64,000 nt of DNA. Origin: Paracoccus cavernae. GTDB lineage: Bacteria > Pseudomonadota > Alphaproteobacteria > Rhodobacterales > Rhodobacteraceae. The DNA is taken from positions 880,501 to 944,500 of the forward strand of contig JAUFRC010000001.1 of the NCBI GenBank assembly GCA_030410095.1, in the 5' to 3' direction. The notes below the pieces were generated by a model. It saw only the letters and a list, made by a program, of their open reading frames with translations, ran no database searches and had not been told where the DNA came from. Positions 41,189 to 51,126 of the stretch are shown here, piece after piece; position 1 is the stretch's first letter, and every line of letters begins with the position of its first letter. Made by a program: the position numbers and the translations under genes.

Positions 41189-42385
41189 ATGCAAAGCTCC
41201 ATGTTCCGCATGGCCCTGATCCTGGGCCTGCTTTCCGCCGTCGGTCCTTTCGCGATCGACATGTACCTTCCTGCCCTGCCCCAAATCGCCGAGGATCTGA
41301 ACTCGACGCAGGCGGTGGCGCAGCAGACCCTTTCGATCTATTTCCTCGTCTTCGGCATCGCCCAGATGATCTATGGCCCGATGGCCGATGCGCTCGGCCG
41401 TCGTCGGCCGCTGATGATCGGGGTCGGGGTGTTCCTTGTCGCCTCGATCGGGGCGATCCTTGCGCCCGATATGACGACGCTGATCATTGCGCGGGCCTTT
41501 CAGGCCTTCGGGGCGGCGACGCTGATGGTGGTGCCGCGCGCGATCGTGCGCGACATGTCCTCGGGGCCGGATGCGACGCGGATGATGGCGGCGATCATGA
41601 TCGTGATCTCGGTCTCGCCGATGTTGGCACCGATGTTCGGCTCGGGCGTTCTGGCCTTCGCGGGCTGGCGGATGATTTTTGCCTGCCTCGCCGCCGCGGC
41701 GGTATTGGCGCTGGCGCTCATCCTCTTCGTTCTTCCCGAGACCCTGCCGCGGGACGCCCGCCAACCCGTGCGCGCCGATGCGATGCTGCGCGGGCTCTGG
41801 ACCTTGCTGCGTTCGGGCAAGTTCATGGGGCTTTCGATGATCGGCGGCTTTTCGATGGCGAGCTTCTTCGTCTATCTTGCCGCCGCGCCCTTCGTCTATG
41901 CCGAGGACTTCCAGCTCTCTCCCACGGGTTTCTCCTTCGTCTTCGCGGTCAATGCGATCGGCTTTTTCACCGCATCGCAATTCGCGGGTTATCTGGGCGA
42001 GAAACTGGGAATGGAGCGGCTGATCGCTTTCGGCGTGACCGGTTTCGTCTTTGCCATCGGTTTGCTGACGCTGGTCCTCGCGCTTGGGGGCGTATCTTTG
42101 CCGGTGGTGGTGATCGGGCTCTTCTTCGCCAATGCCTTCCACGGCGTGGTGATGCCCACTGCGATGGTCATGTCGCTTGATCCGCATCCCGAGATCGCGG
42201 GGCTTGCCTCTTCGCTTGGCGGCACGATCCAGATGCTGACCGGCGCGGTGATGATCGCGGTTTTCGGCCCGCTTTTCGCAATGGGCTCGCTCGGCATGGT
42301 TGGCGCCATCGCGATTTGCGGATTGCTGGGGTGGGTCGCGGCCTTTCTGGCGCTGCCGCGCCTGCGTCTGGCGCTGCGTCCCTGA
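41189..42385 (+). CDS. Bcr/CflA-family multidrug efflux MFS transporter
   Basis: Intact, 398 residues, twelve predicted helices. The N-terminus LLSAVGPFAIDMYLPALPQI is characteristic of the Bcr/CflA drug-resistance subfamily, followed by GIAQMIYGPMADALGRRRPL (MFS loop 2-3 motif) and RAFQAFGAATLMVVPRAIVR. An exporter of unknown substrate. The 197 bp before it carry a small CCGCG/CGCGG hairpin (41140-41153) but no clear promoter. Confidence 0.88.
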   Translation: MQSSMFRMALILGLLSAVGPFAIDMYLPALPQIAEDLNSTQAVAQQTLSIYFLVFGIAQMIYGPMADALGRRRPLMIGVGVFLVASIGAILAPDMTTLIIARAFQAFGAATLMVVPRAIVRDMSSGPDATRMMAAIMIVISVSPMLAPMFGSGVLAFAGWRMIFACLAAAAVLALALILFVLPETLPRDARQPVRADAMLRGLWTLLRSGKFMGLSMIGGFSMASFFVYLAAAPFVYAEDFQLSPTGFSFVFAVNAIGFFTASQFAGYLGEKLGMERLIAFGVTGFVFAIGLLTLVLALGGVSLPVVVIGLFFANAFHGVVMPTAMVMSLDPHPEIAGLASSLGGTIQMLTGAVMIAVFGPLFAMGSLGMVGAIAICGLLGWVAAFLALPRLRLALRP

Positions 42386-42406
42386 AGTCGCCAACGGCGG
42401 ATCCAC

Positions 42407-42444
42407 GAAAAAGCCCCGCCCGAGAGATCGGACGGGGCTTTTTC
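42407..42444. terminator. Bidirectional terminator between the Bcr-type gene and kup
   Basis: GCCCCGCCCGA pairs with TCGGACGGGGC (one mismatch) around a 4-nt loop, flanked by AAAAA on the left and TTTTT on the right, so it can end transcripts from both convergent genes. Confidence 0.9.
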
Positions 42445-42481
42445 ATGAGGCGTTTCGCGCGCAGTCTTCGGGGGCGCGCGA

Positions 42482-44533
42482 TCAGATGTTGATCTGCTGG
42501 CCCAGCTCGATCACGCGGTTCGAGGGCAGCCGGTAGAAGTTCGTGGCCTCGGATGCCGAACGGTAAAGCCCGACATAGATCCGCGCCGCCCATGCGGGCA
42601 TCAGATGCGCACGCCCCACCCGCAAAGCGCGGCGGTTGAGGAAATAGCTCGTGTCCATCACATCGAACTTCAACCCGAAGCGTTTGGCATGGGCCAAAGC
42701 CTTGGGCACATTGGGCTGCTCCATATAGCCGAAGCGGCAGGTGACCGTGTAGAAGCGCGGACCGATCCCCGTGATGAGCAGCCGGTCCTCGGGATCGACG
42801 CGCGGGGTATGGGCGACCTCGACCTTGGTGATCAGGTTTTGCTCGTGCAGCACGCGGTTGTGCTTGAGGTTGTGCATGAGCGCGCTTGGCGCGATCGTCG
42901 GATCTGCGGTCAGGAAGACGGCTGTGCCGGGCACGATGGTCGGCGGCGATTTGGTCAGGCGGTCGACCAGAAAATTCAGGAGATCGCCTCGCTGCTCAGC
43001 TTGCGCTGCAAAAGCGTGGTGCCGCGCACCCAGATCAGCATCAGGCTGATGACGCCCGCCGCGAAGACCAACGGGATATAGCCGCCGTCGATCACCTTGA
43101 TGAGGTTCGCGACAAAGAAGATCAGCTCGATCGCAAGGATCGGCAGCATCAGCGACAGCACCCAGATCCAGCGCCAGCCCCATGCGTAATGGAAGACGAT
43201 GATCGCGAGGATCGAGGTGATGACCATGTCGCCCGTCACCGCGATACCGTAGGCATTGGCGAGATTGGCCGAGCTGCCGAAAGCCAGCACCAGCGCCACC
43301 ACGCCCACCATCAGGATCGAATTGACCCGCGGCATATAGATCTGCCCGAGCTGTTTGTCCGAGGTGTGCTGGATCTCGAGCCGCGGGGTCAGCCCAAGCT
43401 GGACCGCCTGTTGTGCGACCGAAAAAGCCCCGAAATCACCGCCTGGCTCGCGATGACCGTCGCCATGGTCGCCAGAAGAACCAGCGGCAGGCGGAACCAG
43501 TCCGGCGCCATCAGGAAGAAGGGATTGCCGATGTTTTCGGGATGGGCAAGGATCATCGCCCCCTGCCCGAGATAGCTGAGCGTCAGCGCGGGCAGCACCA
43601 GCCCCGTCCAAGCGACGCGCACCGGCTTTCGCCCGAAATGGCCCATATCGGCGTAAAGCGCCTCGGCACCCGTGACGGCCAGAAAGACCGAACCGAGCAC
43701 CGGCAGCGCACCAAAGCCGTTATGGATCAGGAAATCGAGCGCGCGCAGCGGATTGAGCGCCTGAAGGATACGGGCATCGTCGAAAATATGGGTCGCTCCG
43801 ATGACGCCCATCGTGACGAACCAGACCAGCATGATCGGGCCGAAAAGCCGCGCGACCGCCTCGGTTCCCGAACGCTGGACGGCGAACAGGACCATGACGA
43901 TGGCGCAGGTCAGCGGCACCACCCAAGGGGTGAAGGCGGGCGTGATGAGCTCGAGCCCCTCGACCGCCGAGAGGACCGAAATTGCGGGGGTGATCATCAG
44001 ATCGCCGAAAAACAGCGAGACGCCGATGATGCCCAGAAGATAGATCGGCCAGGCGCGCTTTTTGCCCAAAGCGCCCTGCGCCTTGGCGACCAGCGACAGC
44101 GTGCCGCCCTCGCCGCGGTTGTCGGCGCGCATGATCAGCACGACGTATTTCAGCGACACGATCAGCATGACCGTCCAGAAGAGCAGCGAGACGATGCCGA
44201 TCACGGCATCCTCGGGCAGGCCCTCTTCATGGGCATGGACAAGGGATCGCGCAAAGCGTAAAGCGGCGAGGTGCCGATATCGCCGTAAACCACGCCGAGA
44301 CAGGCAAGCACGAGGCCCGCACTCAGCTTTTGTTCGGTATGGGCGGGCGGCGCGGGATCTGCGTTGCTGTCGGGCATGGGCGCAAAGCTCTGTCCGGAAT
44401 TGTCGTCCTCTTTCGCGGCGCTATCCGCTCCTGTGCCTTGATTGGTCGGGGATGGAGAGGTACCTGCGGGCTTGGTCTTGCCGCGGGGTTCCGGGCTGGT
44501 GTCGTCGCCGTCGTGATGATCACTTTCGGCCAT
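42482..44533 (-). CDS. kup: KUP-family potassium transporter (three frameshifts)
   Basis: Inner-membrane K+ uptake permease. About 684 residues when restored, somewhat longer than the usual 630 because of a charged, Pro-rich N-terminal tail of about 65 residues ([20 protein letters not shown]). The family signature [20 protein letters not shown] follows, then about twelve helices and a cytoplasmic C-terminal domain ending [15 protein letters not shown]. Single-base losses lie near 44242, near 43435 and near 42985. Confidence 0.93.
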
Positions 44534-44675
44534 CTGGGATGCACCCTATCTGAGACCCGACGATGCGGGCGTTTGCCGCGCATAGCAATCACGGCTTTGT
44601 CAAAACGGCAAGATGGCGCGTGAGGTTCCATCATCGCGCCCTTGCGATGTGACGCAACGCTCGGAAAATCCGGCG

Positions 44676-45286
44676 CTATTGGGCCAAAAGCCGCTCGTAG
44701 AGATGGGTCAGAAAGGCGCCCGCTTCGTCGAAAGGCGCGCGATCGGGGCCGAGAACCGCGCGATCTGGATCTCGAAATCGGCATAATGCTGGGTCAGCGC
44801 CCAGATCGAGATGATGAGGTGATGGGGATCGACACGGGCAATCCGCCCCTCCTCCATCCATTGCGCGATGACGGCGGCTTTTTCCTCGACCAGCGCGCGC
44901 AGCCCGCCGAGAATCGCCTCTAGACGGGGCGCGCCCTGCAGGATCTCGTTGGCGAAAAGCCGGCTTTCTTGCGGGAAATCGCGCGAGAGCGCCAGTTTGC
45001 TGTGCATATAGGCAAGGATCTGCTCTTTGGGTTCTCCGGCCGGATCCATAATGTGCAAAGGCGCGAGCCAGAGGTCGAGCAATGTCTCGAGAAGTTGGCT
45101 GTAGATCGCCTCTTTCGACGCGAAATAGTAGAGGACATTGGGCTTTGACAGCCGCGCCGCCTCGGAAATCTGGTCGATGGTGGTGCCGGCGAAACCGCGC
45201 GCCGCGAATTCGCGCAAAGCCGCATCAAGGATGATCTGGCGGTTCTTCTGCTGGATCCTGCTGCGGGGTCTGACGTGCTCGCTCAT
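44676..45286 (-). CDS. rutR: TetR-family pyrimidine regulator RutR (one frameshift)
   Basis: About 203 residues when restored, from the ATG of MSEHVRPRSRIQQKN. The helix-turn-helix is TTIDQISEAARLSKPNVLYYFASKEA (positions about 35-60); the C-terminal domain contains ISIWALTQHYADFEIQ, characteristic of RutR. One G is lost near 44755; with it the end reads VLGPDRAPFDEAGAFLTHLY. Divergent from a pyrimidine-degradation operon whose promoter carries a near-perfect RutR box. In E. coli RutR is released from DNA by uracil or thymine. Confidence 0.9.
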
Positions 45287-45361
45287 GCTCAAATCCGGTG
45301 CAATTCCAGTCGGGTGGCGAACGTCCGGCGCAGCTTCTTGGCCGGAGCATCACGCGGGAGC

Positions 45362-45389
45362 TTGACTGACTCTTTACCCGTGCTAGCCT
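45362..45389 (+). promoter_or_regulatory. Candidate promoter of the pyrimidine-degradation operon
   Basis: TTGACT (45362-45367), a 16-bp spacer and TAGCCT (45384-45389). The RutR box begins 5 bp downstream, so it would cover the transcription start, a repressing position. Confidence 0.45.
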
Positions 45390-45393
45390 GATC

Positions 45394-45409
45394 CTGACCA
45401 AATGGTCAA
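45394..45409. promoter_or_regulatory. RutR box
   Basis: CTGACCAAATGGTCAA matches the published E. coli RutR consensus TTGACCANNTGGTCAA at 15 of 16 positions counting the two free ones; the core TGACCA-AA-TGGTCA is perfectly palindromic. It lies between rutR (start 45286) and the amidase/dihydropyrimidinase genes. Confidence 0.85.
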
Positions 45410-45685
45410 TATTCGTGAGGGAATGATCGATGGTATCAAGGCAAAGGCCGACCCGAACGCGCGCAGCAGTAAGCTGCGTTCCGGCAGAGCGCGCCAAGAC
45501 GCGCCCGAACAGCCCTTTGTCATCCACTCGATCCGCGCATCCGCAACCGGATTTGCGGCCCTGAGCCAAGGCTTGCCGGGCGCGCTCCCTGTGGCCCGAC
45601 AGGCTGACAGACGAAACGATAGACGGACAGACCCATTCAACCGACCGTTCGCGAGAAGACGGCGGCCAGACAGGAAGGACGGAAG
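45410..45685 (+). other. Long leader region of the pyrimidine operon without a convincing gene
   Basis: 276 bp separate the RutR box from the first clear start codon. A frame can be read from an ATG at 45423 to a stop overlapping the amidase ATG (ATGA at 45686), about 88 residues, very Arg-rich and without recognisable domains (for example FNRPFARRRRPDRKDGR). GAGGGA precedes it very closely. I cannot decide whether it is translated; no known RNA motif was recognised. Confidence 0.35.
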
Positions 45686-46967
45686 ATGACCAGCGACAGC
45701 GGGGCGGCTTCGGCCGATCGGACGATCGGCAGCAATATCCGGATCAACGGCGACAGGCTGTGGGCCAGCCTGATGGAAATGGCCAGGATCGGACCGGGCA
45801 TTGCCGGCGGCAACAACCGCCAGACGCTGACCGATGCCGATGGCGAGGGACGCCGCCTTTTCCAGCGCTGGTGCGAAGATGCGGGCATGGTCATGAGCCT
45901 CGACCGCATGGGCAACATGTTCATGCGCCACGAGGGCGAGGATCCCGCGCTTGATCCGGTCTATATCGGCAGCCACCTTGATACCCAGCCGACCGGCGGG
46001 AAATATGACGGGGTTCTGGGTGTTCTGGCGGGGCTCGAGGTCGTGCGCGCCATCCGAGATCAGGGCATCCGTACCCGCCGCCCGATTGTCGTGACCAACT
46101 GGACCAACGAGGAAGGCGCGCGTTTCGCCCCGCGATGATGGCCTCGGCGGTCTTCGCGGGCGAGCTGGGTTTGGAACAGGCCTATGACAAGCGCGATTCC
46201 AAGGGGCTGCGCTTTGGCGACGAACTGGTGCGGATCGGCTGGCAGGGCGACGAGACGCCCGGGGACCGCAAGATCCATGCCATGTTCGAATATCATATCG
46301 AGCAAGGTCCGATCCTCGAGGCCGAGGGCAAGGATATCGGGGTTGTGACCCACGGGCAGGGTCTGCGCTGGATCGAGTGCACGGTCACCGGCAAGGGCCA
46401 GCATACCGGCTCGACGCCGATGCGGATGCGGCGCAATGCGGGGCGCGGCCTCGCGCAGCTCACCGAGCTGGTCCACGAGATCGCGATGAAGAACCAGCCC
46501 GCGGCCGTGGGCGCGATCGGCCATATCGACGTCTATCCCAACAGCCGCAACGTCATCCCCGAGAAGGTTGTCTTCACCGTCGATTTCCGCAGCCACCTTT
46601 TGCCGGTGCTTTTGTCCATGGTCGCGGAATATCTCGGAAAGCGCCCGAAATCTGCGCCGCGCTCGGCTGCGAGTTCAAGGCCGAGATCGTCGGACAGTTC
46701 GATCCGCCCGCCTTCGATCCCGTGCTGCTCGAGCGCATCCGTCAGGCCTCGGACGATCTCGGCTATAGCCGTATGGATATCGTTTCGGGCGCGGGTCATG
46801 ACGCCTGCTGGATCAACAAGGTCGCGCCGACCGTGATGATCATGTGCCCCTGTGTCGACGGGCTTTCGCATAACGAGGCCGAAGAGATCAGCCCCGAATG
46901 GGCCGCGAAGGGGGCGGATGTGCTGTTGCGCGCCGTTCTCCAGACGGCGGAGGTTATCGGCGATTGA
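45686..46967 (+). CDS. Zn-dependent hydantoinase/carbamoylase-family amidase, probable beta-ureidopropionase (two frameshifts)
   Basis: M20-type amidohydrolase that hydrolyses N-carbamoyl amino acids; beside dihydropyrimidinase and rutR it is best read as the last enzyme of reductive pyrimidine degradation (N-carbamoyl-beta-alanine to beta-alanine, PydC role). About 427 residues when restored. Metal ligands are in VYIGSHLDTQPTGGKYDGVLG and WTNEEGARF; substrate region FEYHIEQGPILE and GKGQHTGSTPM; C-terminal SGAGHDACWI. One G is lost near 46131 and one A near 46637. Allantoate or other carbamoyl substrates are alternatives. Confidence 0.85.
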
Positions 46968-46975
46968 GGCATAGC

Positions 46976-47019
46976 GCGGGGCGCTGCCCCGCACCCCGAG
47001 GTATTTCGATCAAAGCGAA
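46976..47019. repeat. Rhodobacteraceae-type intergenic repeat, copy 2
   Basis: GCGGGGCGCTGCCCCGC hairpin core followed by ACCCCGAGGTATTT and CAAAGCGAAGG. Same skeleton as the element at 29414-29466. It lies in the 61 bp between the amidase and dihydropyrimidinase genes, and its last bases serve as the ribosome site of the latter. Confidence 0.6.
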
Positions 47020-47028
47020 GGAAGACGG

Positions 47029-48478
47029 ATGAGCACGGTCATCAGGAACGGCACGATTGTCACGGCGGATCTGACCTATAAGGCAGATGTTTTGATCGAA
47101 GGAGGCAAGATCGCGGCAATCGGTCCGGGGCTGGCCGGTGACGAGGTTCTGGACGCGACCGGCTGCTATGTCATGCCCGGCGGGATTGATCCGCACACCC
47201 ATCTCGAGATGCCCTTCATGGGGACCTATTCGGCCGATGATTTCGAAAGCGGCACGCGGGCCGCTTTGGCGGGAGGACGACGATGGTGATCGATTTTGCC
47301 TTGCCCGATCCCGGCCAGAGCCTTCTGGACGCGCTCAAGGTTTGGAGCAACAAATCGGGGCGCGCCCATTGCGACTATTCCTTTCATATGGCGGTGACCT
47401 GGTGGGGGCAGCAGGTCTATGAGGAAATGGCCGAGGTTGCCGCGCGCGGCGTGACCAGCTTCAAACATTTCATGGCCTATAAAGGCGCGCTCATGGTCAA
47501 TGACGACGAGCTTTTCGCGAGCTTCCGCCGCGTCGGCGATCTGGGCGGATTGGCGATGGTCCATGCCGAGAACGGCGATGTCGTGGCCGAGCTTTCGGCG
47601 CGGCTTTTGGCCGAGGGCAATACCGGTCCCGAGGCCCATGCCTATTCGCGCCCGCCTCAAGTCGAGGGCGAGGCCACCAACCGTGCCATCATGATCGCCG
47701 ATATGGCGGGCGTGCCGCTTTATGTCGTCCATACCTCTTGCGAGGATGCCCACGAGGCGATCCGGCGCGCGCGTCAGGCCGGAAAGAGGGTCTGGGGCGA
47801 GCCTTTGATCCAGCATCTGACGCTCGACGACAGCGAATATGCCAATCCCGATTGGGACCATGCCGCGCGGCGCGTGATGTCGCCGCCCTTCCGCAACAAG
47901 CAGCACCAAGACAGCCTGTGGAACGGCCTGCAATCGGGTAGCCTCTCTTGCGTTGCCACCGATCATTGCGCCTTTACCACCGCGCAAAAGCGCACGGGGA
48001 TCGGCAATTTCACCAAGATCCCCAACGGGACCGGCGGTCTCGAGGACCGTTTGCCGATGCTGTGGACCCATGGTGTCGGAACCGGTCGTCTGACGCCCAA
48101 CGAATTCGTGGCGGTCAGCTCGACCAATATCGCCAAGATCCTCAATATGTATCCCAAAAAGGCGCGGTTCTGGTCGGATCGGATGCGGATCTGGTGATCT
48201 GGGACCCGGATGCGGAAAAGGTGATCTCGGCAGGCGCGCAACAAAGTGCGATCGATTACAACGTCTTCGAGGGCCAACGCGTCAAGGGCCTGCCCCGCTA
48301 TACGCTCAGTCGCGGGCGCGTGGCCTACCGCGAGGGCAAGATCGAGAGCCCCGAGGGCCATGGCGAATTCGTGGCCCGCGAACCCCAGCCTGCCGTCAAC
48401 CGCGCGCTTTCGGCCTGGAAGGAACTGACCGCGCCGCGTCCGGTTTCGCGTTCGGGGATCCCCGCGAGCGGGGTGTGA
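47029..48478 (+). CDS. hydA: Dihydropyrimidinase (two frameshifts)
   Basis: Opens the ring of 5,6-dihydrouracil/thymine (or hydantoins) to the N-carbamoyl amino acid. About 483 residues when restored. The metal site shows HTH in GGIDPHTHLEMPFMG near residue 58 and the carboxylated lysine in TSFKHFMAYKGAL near 147; further ligands in VVHTSCEDAHEA and VATDHCAF, with the substrate loop FTKIPNGTGGLEDRLPML. One G is lost near 47275 (AGGTTMVIDF expected) and one near 48166 (PKKGAVLVGSDADLVIWDP expected). Confidence 0.93.
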
Positions 48479-48597
48479 TGGCCTGCGGGGACGGCGCTGC
48501 CGTGCCGCGTTTCGGAGGTCTTGCCGTGATCACGCTGGTGCCGCGGTGGCGGCCCGACACATCCCCGCAACTGCCGGACAAGAAAGGGAAGGCTGAC

Positions 48598-49378
48598 GTG
48601 CAAAGCCGCAGTGTTATCCAGGCCGAAAAGGTCTCGCTGACGTTTCAGACCAATGACGGGCCGGTCCATGCGCTCAAAGACGTCGATCTCGCGATCGACA
48701 AGGGCGATTTCGTCAGCTTCATCGGCCCTTCCGGCTGCGGCAAGACGACTTTTTGCGCACGATTGCCGCGCTCGAGCGCCCGACTTCCGGCGCGGTCATC
48801 GTCAATGGTCTTGATGCGGATGAAGCGCGGCGCGCGCGCGCCTATGGCTATGTCTTTCAGGCTCCGGGCCTCTATCCTTGGCGTACGATTGCTGGGAATA
48901 TCTCGCTACCTCTTGAAATCATGGGTTTTTCAAAGGGAGATCGGAAAGAGCGTATCGACCGAGTCCTCGATTTGGTCGAGCTTTCGGGCTTTGCCGGAAA
49001 GTTTCCGTGGCAGCTTTCGGGCGGGATGCAGCAGCGCGCCTCGATCGCGCGGGCGCTGGCATTCGACGCCGATATCCTGCTCATGGACGAGCCTTTCGGC
49101 GCCTTGGACGAGATCGTGCGCGACCGGCTCAATCAGGCGGTGCTGGCGCTTTGGCGCAAGACCGGAAAGACCATCGGTTTCGTGACCCATTCCATTCCCG
49201 AGGCGGTCTATCTCTCGACCAAAATCGTTGTGATGTCGCCGCGTCCGGGCCGGATAACCCGCGTCATCGAAAGCCCGCTGCCCCCGAGCGCCCGCTTGAA
49301 ATCCGCGACACGCCCGAATTCATCGAGATCGCCCAACAGGTCCGCGAGGGGCTGCGCGAGGGGCACAGCTATGACTGA
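48598..49378 (+). CDS. NitT/TauT-type ABC transporter ATPase (two frameshifts)
   Basis: About 260 residues when restored, from a GTG at 48598 with AAGGGAAGG in front. Walker A IGPSGCGKTT near residue 45, then FLRTIAALERPTSG after a lost T near 48755, signature QLSGGMQQRASIARALA, Walker B ILLMDEPFGALDE. A second loss near 49285 (one C) restores the tail ERPLEIRDTPEFIEIAQQV. Part of an importer encoded with the dihydropyrimidinase genes, so a pyrimidine, hydantoin or related nitrogen compound is the likely cargo (inference). Confidence 0.88.
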
Positions 49379-49396
49379 CCGCAAGGGAGGCGCGGC

Positions 49397-50260
49397 ATGA
49401 AGACGGTGCTTCCGGTTCTCGCGGTGGTCGCGGTGATCATTGCGCTCTGGTACGGGGCGGCGGTCTGGCTCAATGCGCCCTGGGCACGCGATCAGGCGGC
49501 ACGGGCGGGCGAGACTTTGGGTTTTTCGCAACTGGTTTCGGCGACGATGGTGCAGGAGAGGCCTGTCCTCCCTGCCCCGCATCAGGTCGCGAAAGGTGTA
49601 TGGGACGGAGTTTTCGGGCAGAAGATCACCTCGAAACGCAGCCTCGTCTGGCATTCCTGGGTCACGCTTTCGGCCACGATGGCGGGCTTTGCGATCGGCA
49701 GTCTCGCGGGGATCGCATTGGCGATCGGCATCACCCAAAGTCGGGTGATGGATCTTTCGGTCATGCCTTGGGCGGTCGCGAGCCAGACCGTGCCGATCCT
49801 CGCGATTGCACCGATGGTCATCGTGGTTTTCGCCAGCATGGGCATCACCGGACTTTTGCCCAAGGCGGTGATCGCGGCCTGGCTCTCGTTCTTTCCGGTA
49901 CTCGTGGGCATGGTCAAGGGCCTGAGGACGCCCGACCGGATGCAGCTTGACCTGATGCGCTCGTGGAGCGCCCATCCCTCGCAGGTCCTTTTGCGCCTGC
50001 GCCTGCCCTCGGCGATGCCCTATCTTTTCGCGAGCCTCAAGGTGGCGATTGCGGCGGCTCTGGTCGGCACCATTGTCGGAGAACTGCCTGCGGGCGCGAC
50101 CGCAGGTCTTGGCGCGCGGCTCTTGTCGGGGAGCTATTACGGGCAGACGATCCAGATCTGGTCGGCACTGTTCATGGCGGCAGCGCTGGCGGCGGTTCTG
50201 GTCATGCTGATCGGCGTGATCGAGAGGATCACCTTGAAGCGGATGGGGTTGGCGCGATGA
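49397..50260 (+). CDS. NitT/TauT-type ABC transporter permease, first copy
   Basis: Intact, 287 residues, six predicted helices. The EAA loop is LVGMVKGLRTPDRMQLDLMRSW followed by LRLRLPSAMPYLFASLKVA (read in overlapping parts), typical of SsuC/TauC/ThiX-type permeases. It starts 18 bp after the ATPase gene; its stop overlaps the ATG of the second permease. Confidence 0.88.
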   Translation: MKTVLPVLAVVAVIIALWYGAAVWLNAPWARDQAARAGETLGFSQLVSATMVQERPVLPAPHQVAKGVWDGVFGQKITSKRSLVWHSWVTLSATMAGFAIGSLAGIALAIGITQSRVMDLSVMPWAVASQTVPILAIAPMVIVVFASMGITGLLPKAVIAAWLSFFPVLVGMVKGLRTPDRMQLDLMRSWSAHPSQVLLRLRLPSAMPYLFASLKVAIAAALVGTIVGELPAGATAGLGARLLSGSYYGQTIQIWSALFMAAALAAVLVMLIGVIERITLKRMGLAR

Positions 50261-51091
50261 CGGGGCTTTGTCGATGGCGGCCGTCTGGGTCGCGGCCTTC
50301 TGGCTCAACATCCGGCTGGCACGGCGCGAGGGCCCGCTTTACGCCTTTCTCGTCGCGGCGATCTTTGGCGCGACGGTGCTGGTGTTGTGGGAAATGGCCG
50401 TGCGCCTTTACCAGATCCCCAATGTCATCCTTCCGGCGCCAAGCGCGATCTGGCAGGCATTTCTGGGCAATCTTCCGCTGCTGTGGGGCGATTTTGTCCA
50501 GACCATCCTGAAAGGCGCGCTCTCGGGCTGGGTGCTCGGGGCTTTGGCCGCCATCGCGACCGCCATCGCCATCGACCGCAGTCCGTTTTTGCAACGCGGG
50601 CTGCTGCCGATCGGGAATTTCGTCGCTGCCCTGCCGATCGTCGGCATCGCCCCCATTCTGGTGATGTGGTTCGGCTTCGACTGGCAGTCCAAGGCCGCCG
50701 TCGTTGTGGTCATGGTCTTTTTCCGATCCTCGTGAACATGGTCGCGGGGCTTGCTGCCACCGATGCGCTGCAGCGTGACCAGATGGCGACATGGAATGCG
50801 GGCTATTGGCAATCCTTGTGGAAGCTGCGCCTGCCCGCCGCCATGCCCTTCCTTTTCAACGGGCTCAAGATCACGACGACCCTTGCGCTGATCGGTGCGA
50901 TTGTCGCCGAGTTTTTCGGCAGCCCGACGCGGGGCATGGGCTTTCGGATATCGACTTCGGTCGGACAGTTGAACATGGCTCTGGTCTGGGCCGAGATTGC
51001 CGTGGCGGCGGTCTCTGGGACCGCTTTTTATGGAATTGTCGCGTGGATCGAGAAAAAGGTGACCTTCTGGCACCCCTCGCAGCGCCAATAA
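50257..51091 (+). CDS. NitT/TauT-type ABC transporter permease, second copy (two frameshifts)
   Basis: About 278 residues when restored. One G is lost near 50264 (MTGALSMAAVWVAAFWL expected) and one C near 50722 (VMVFFPILVNMVAGLAATDA expected). EAA region WKLRLPAAMPFLFNGLKITT. Together with the first permease it would form a heterodimer, unlike most relatives, which use one permease. Confidence 0.88.
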
Positions 51092-51126
51092 CGGGCGAAA
51101 CCGCCCCTCAACAGTGGAGAGCAAGG

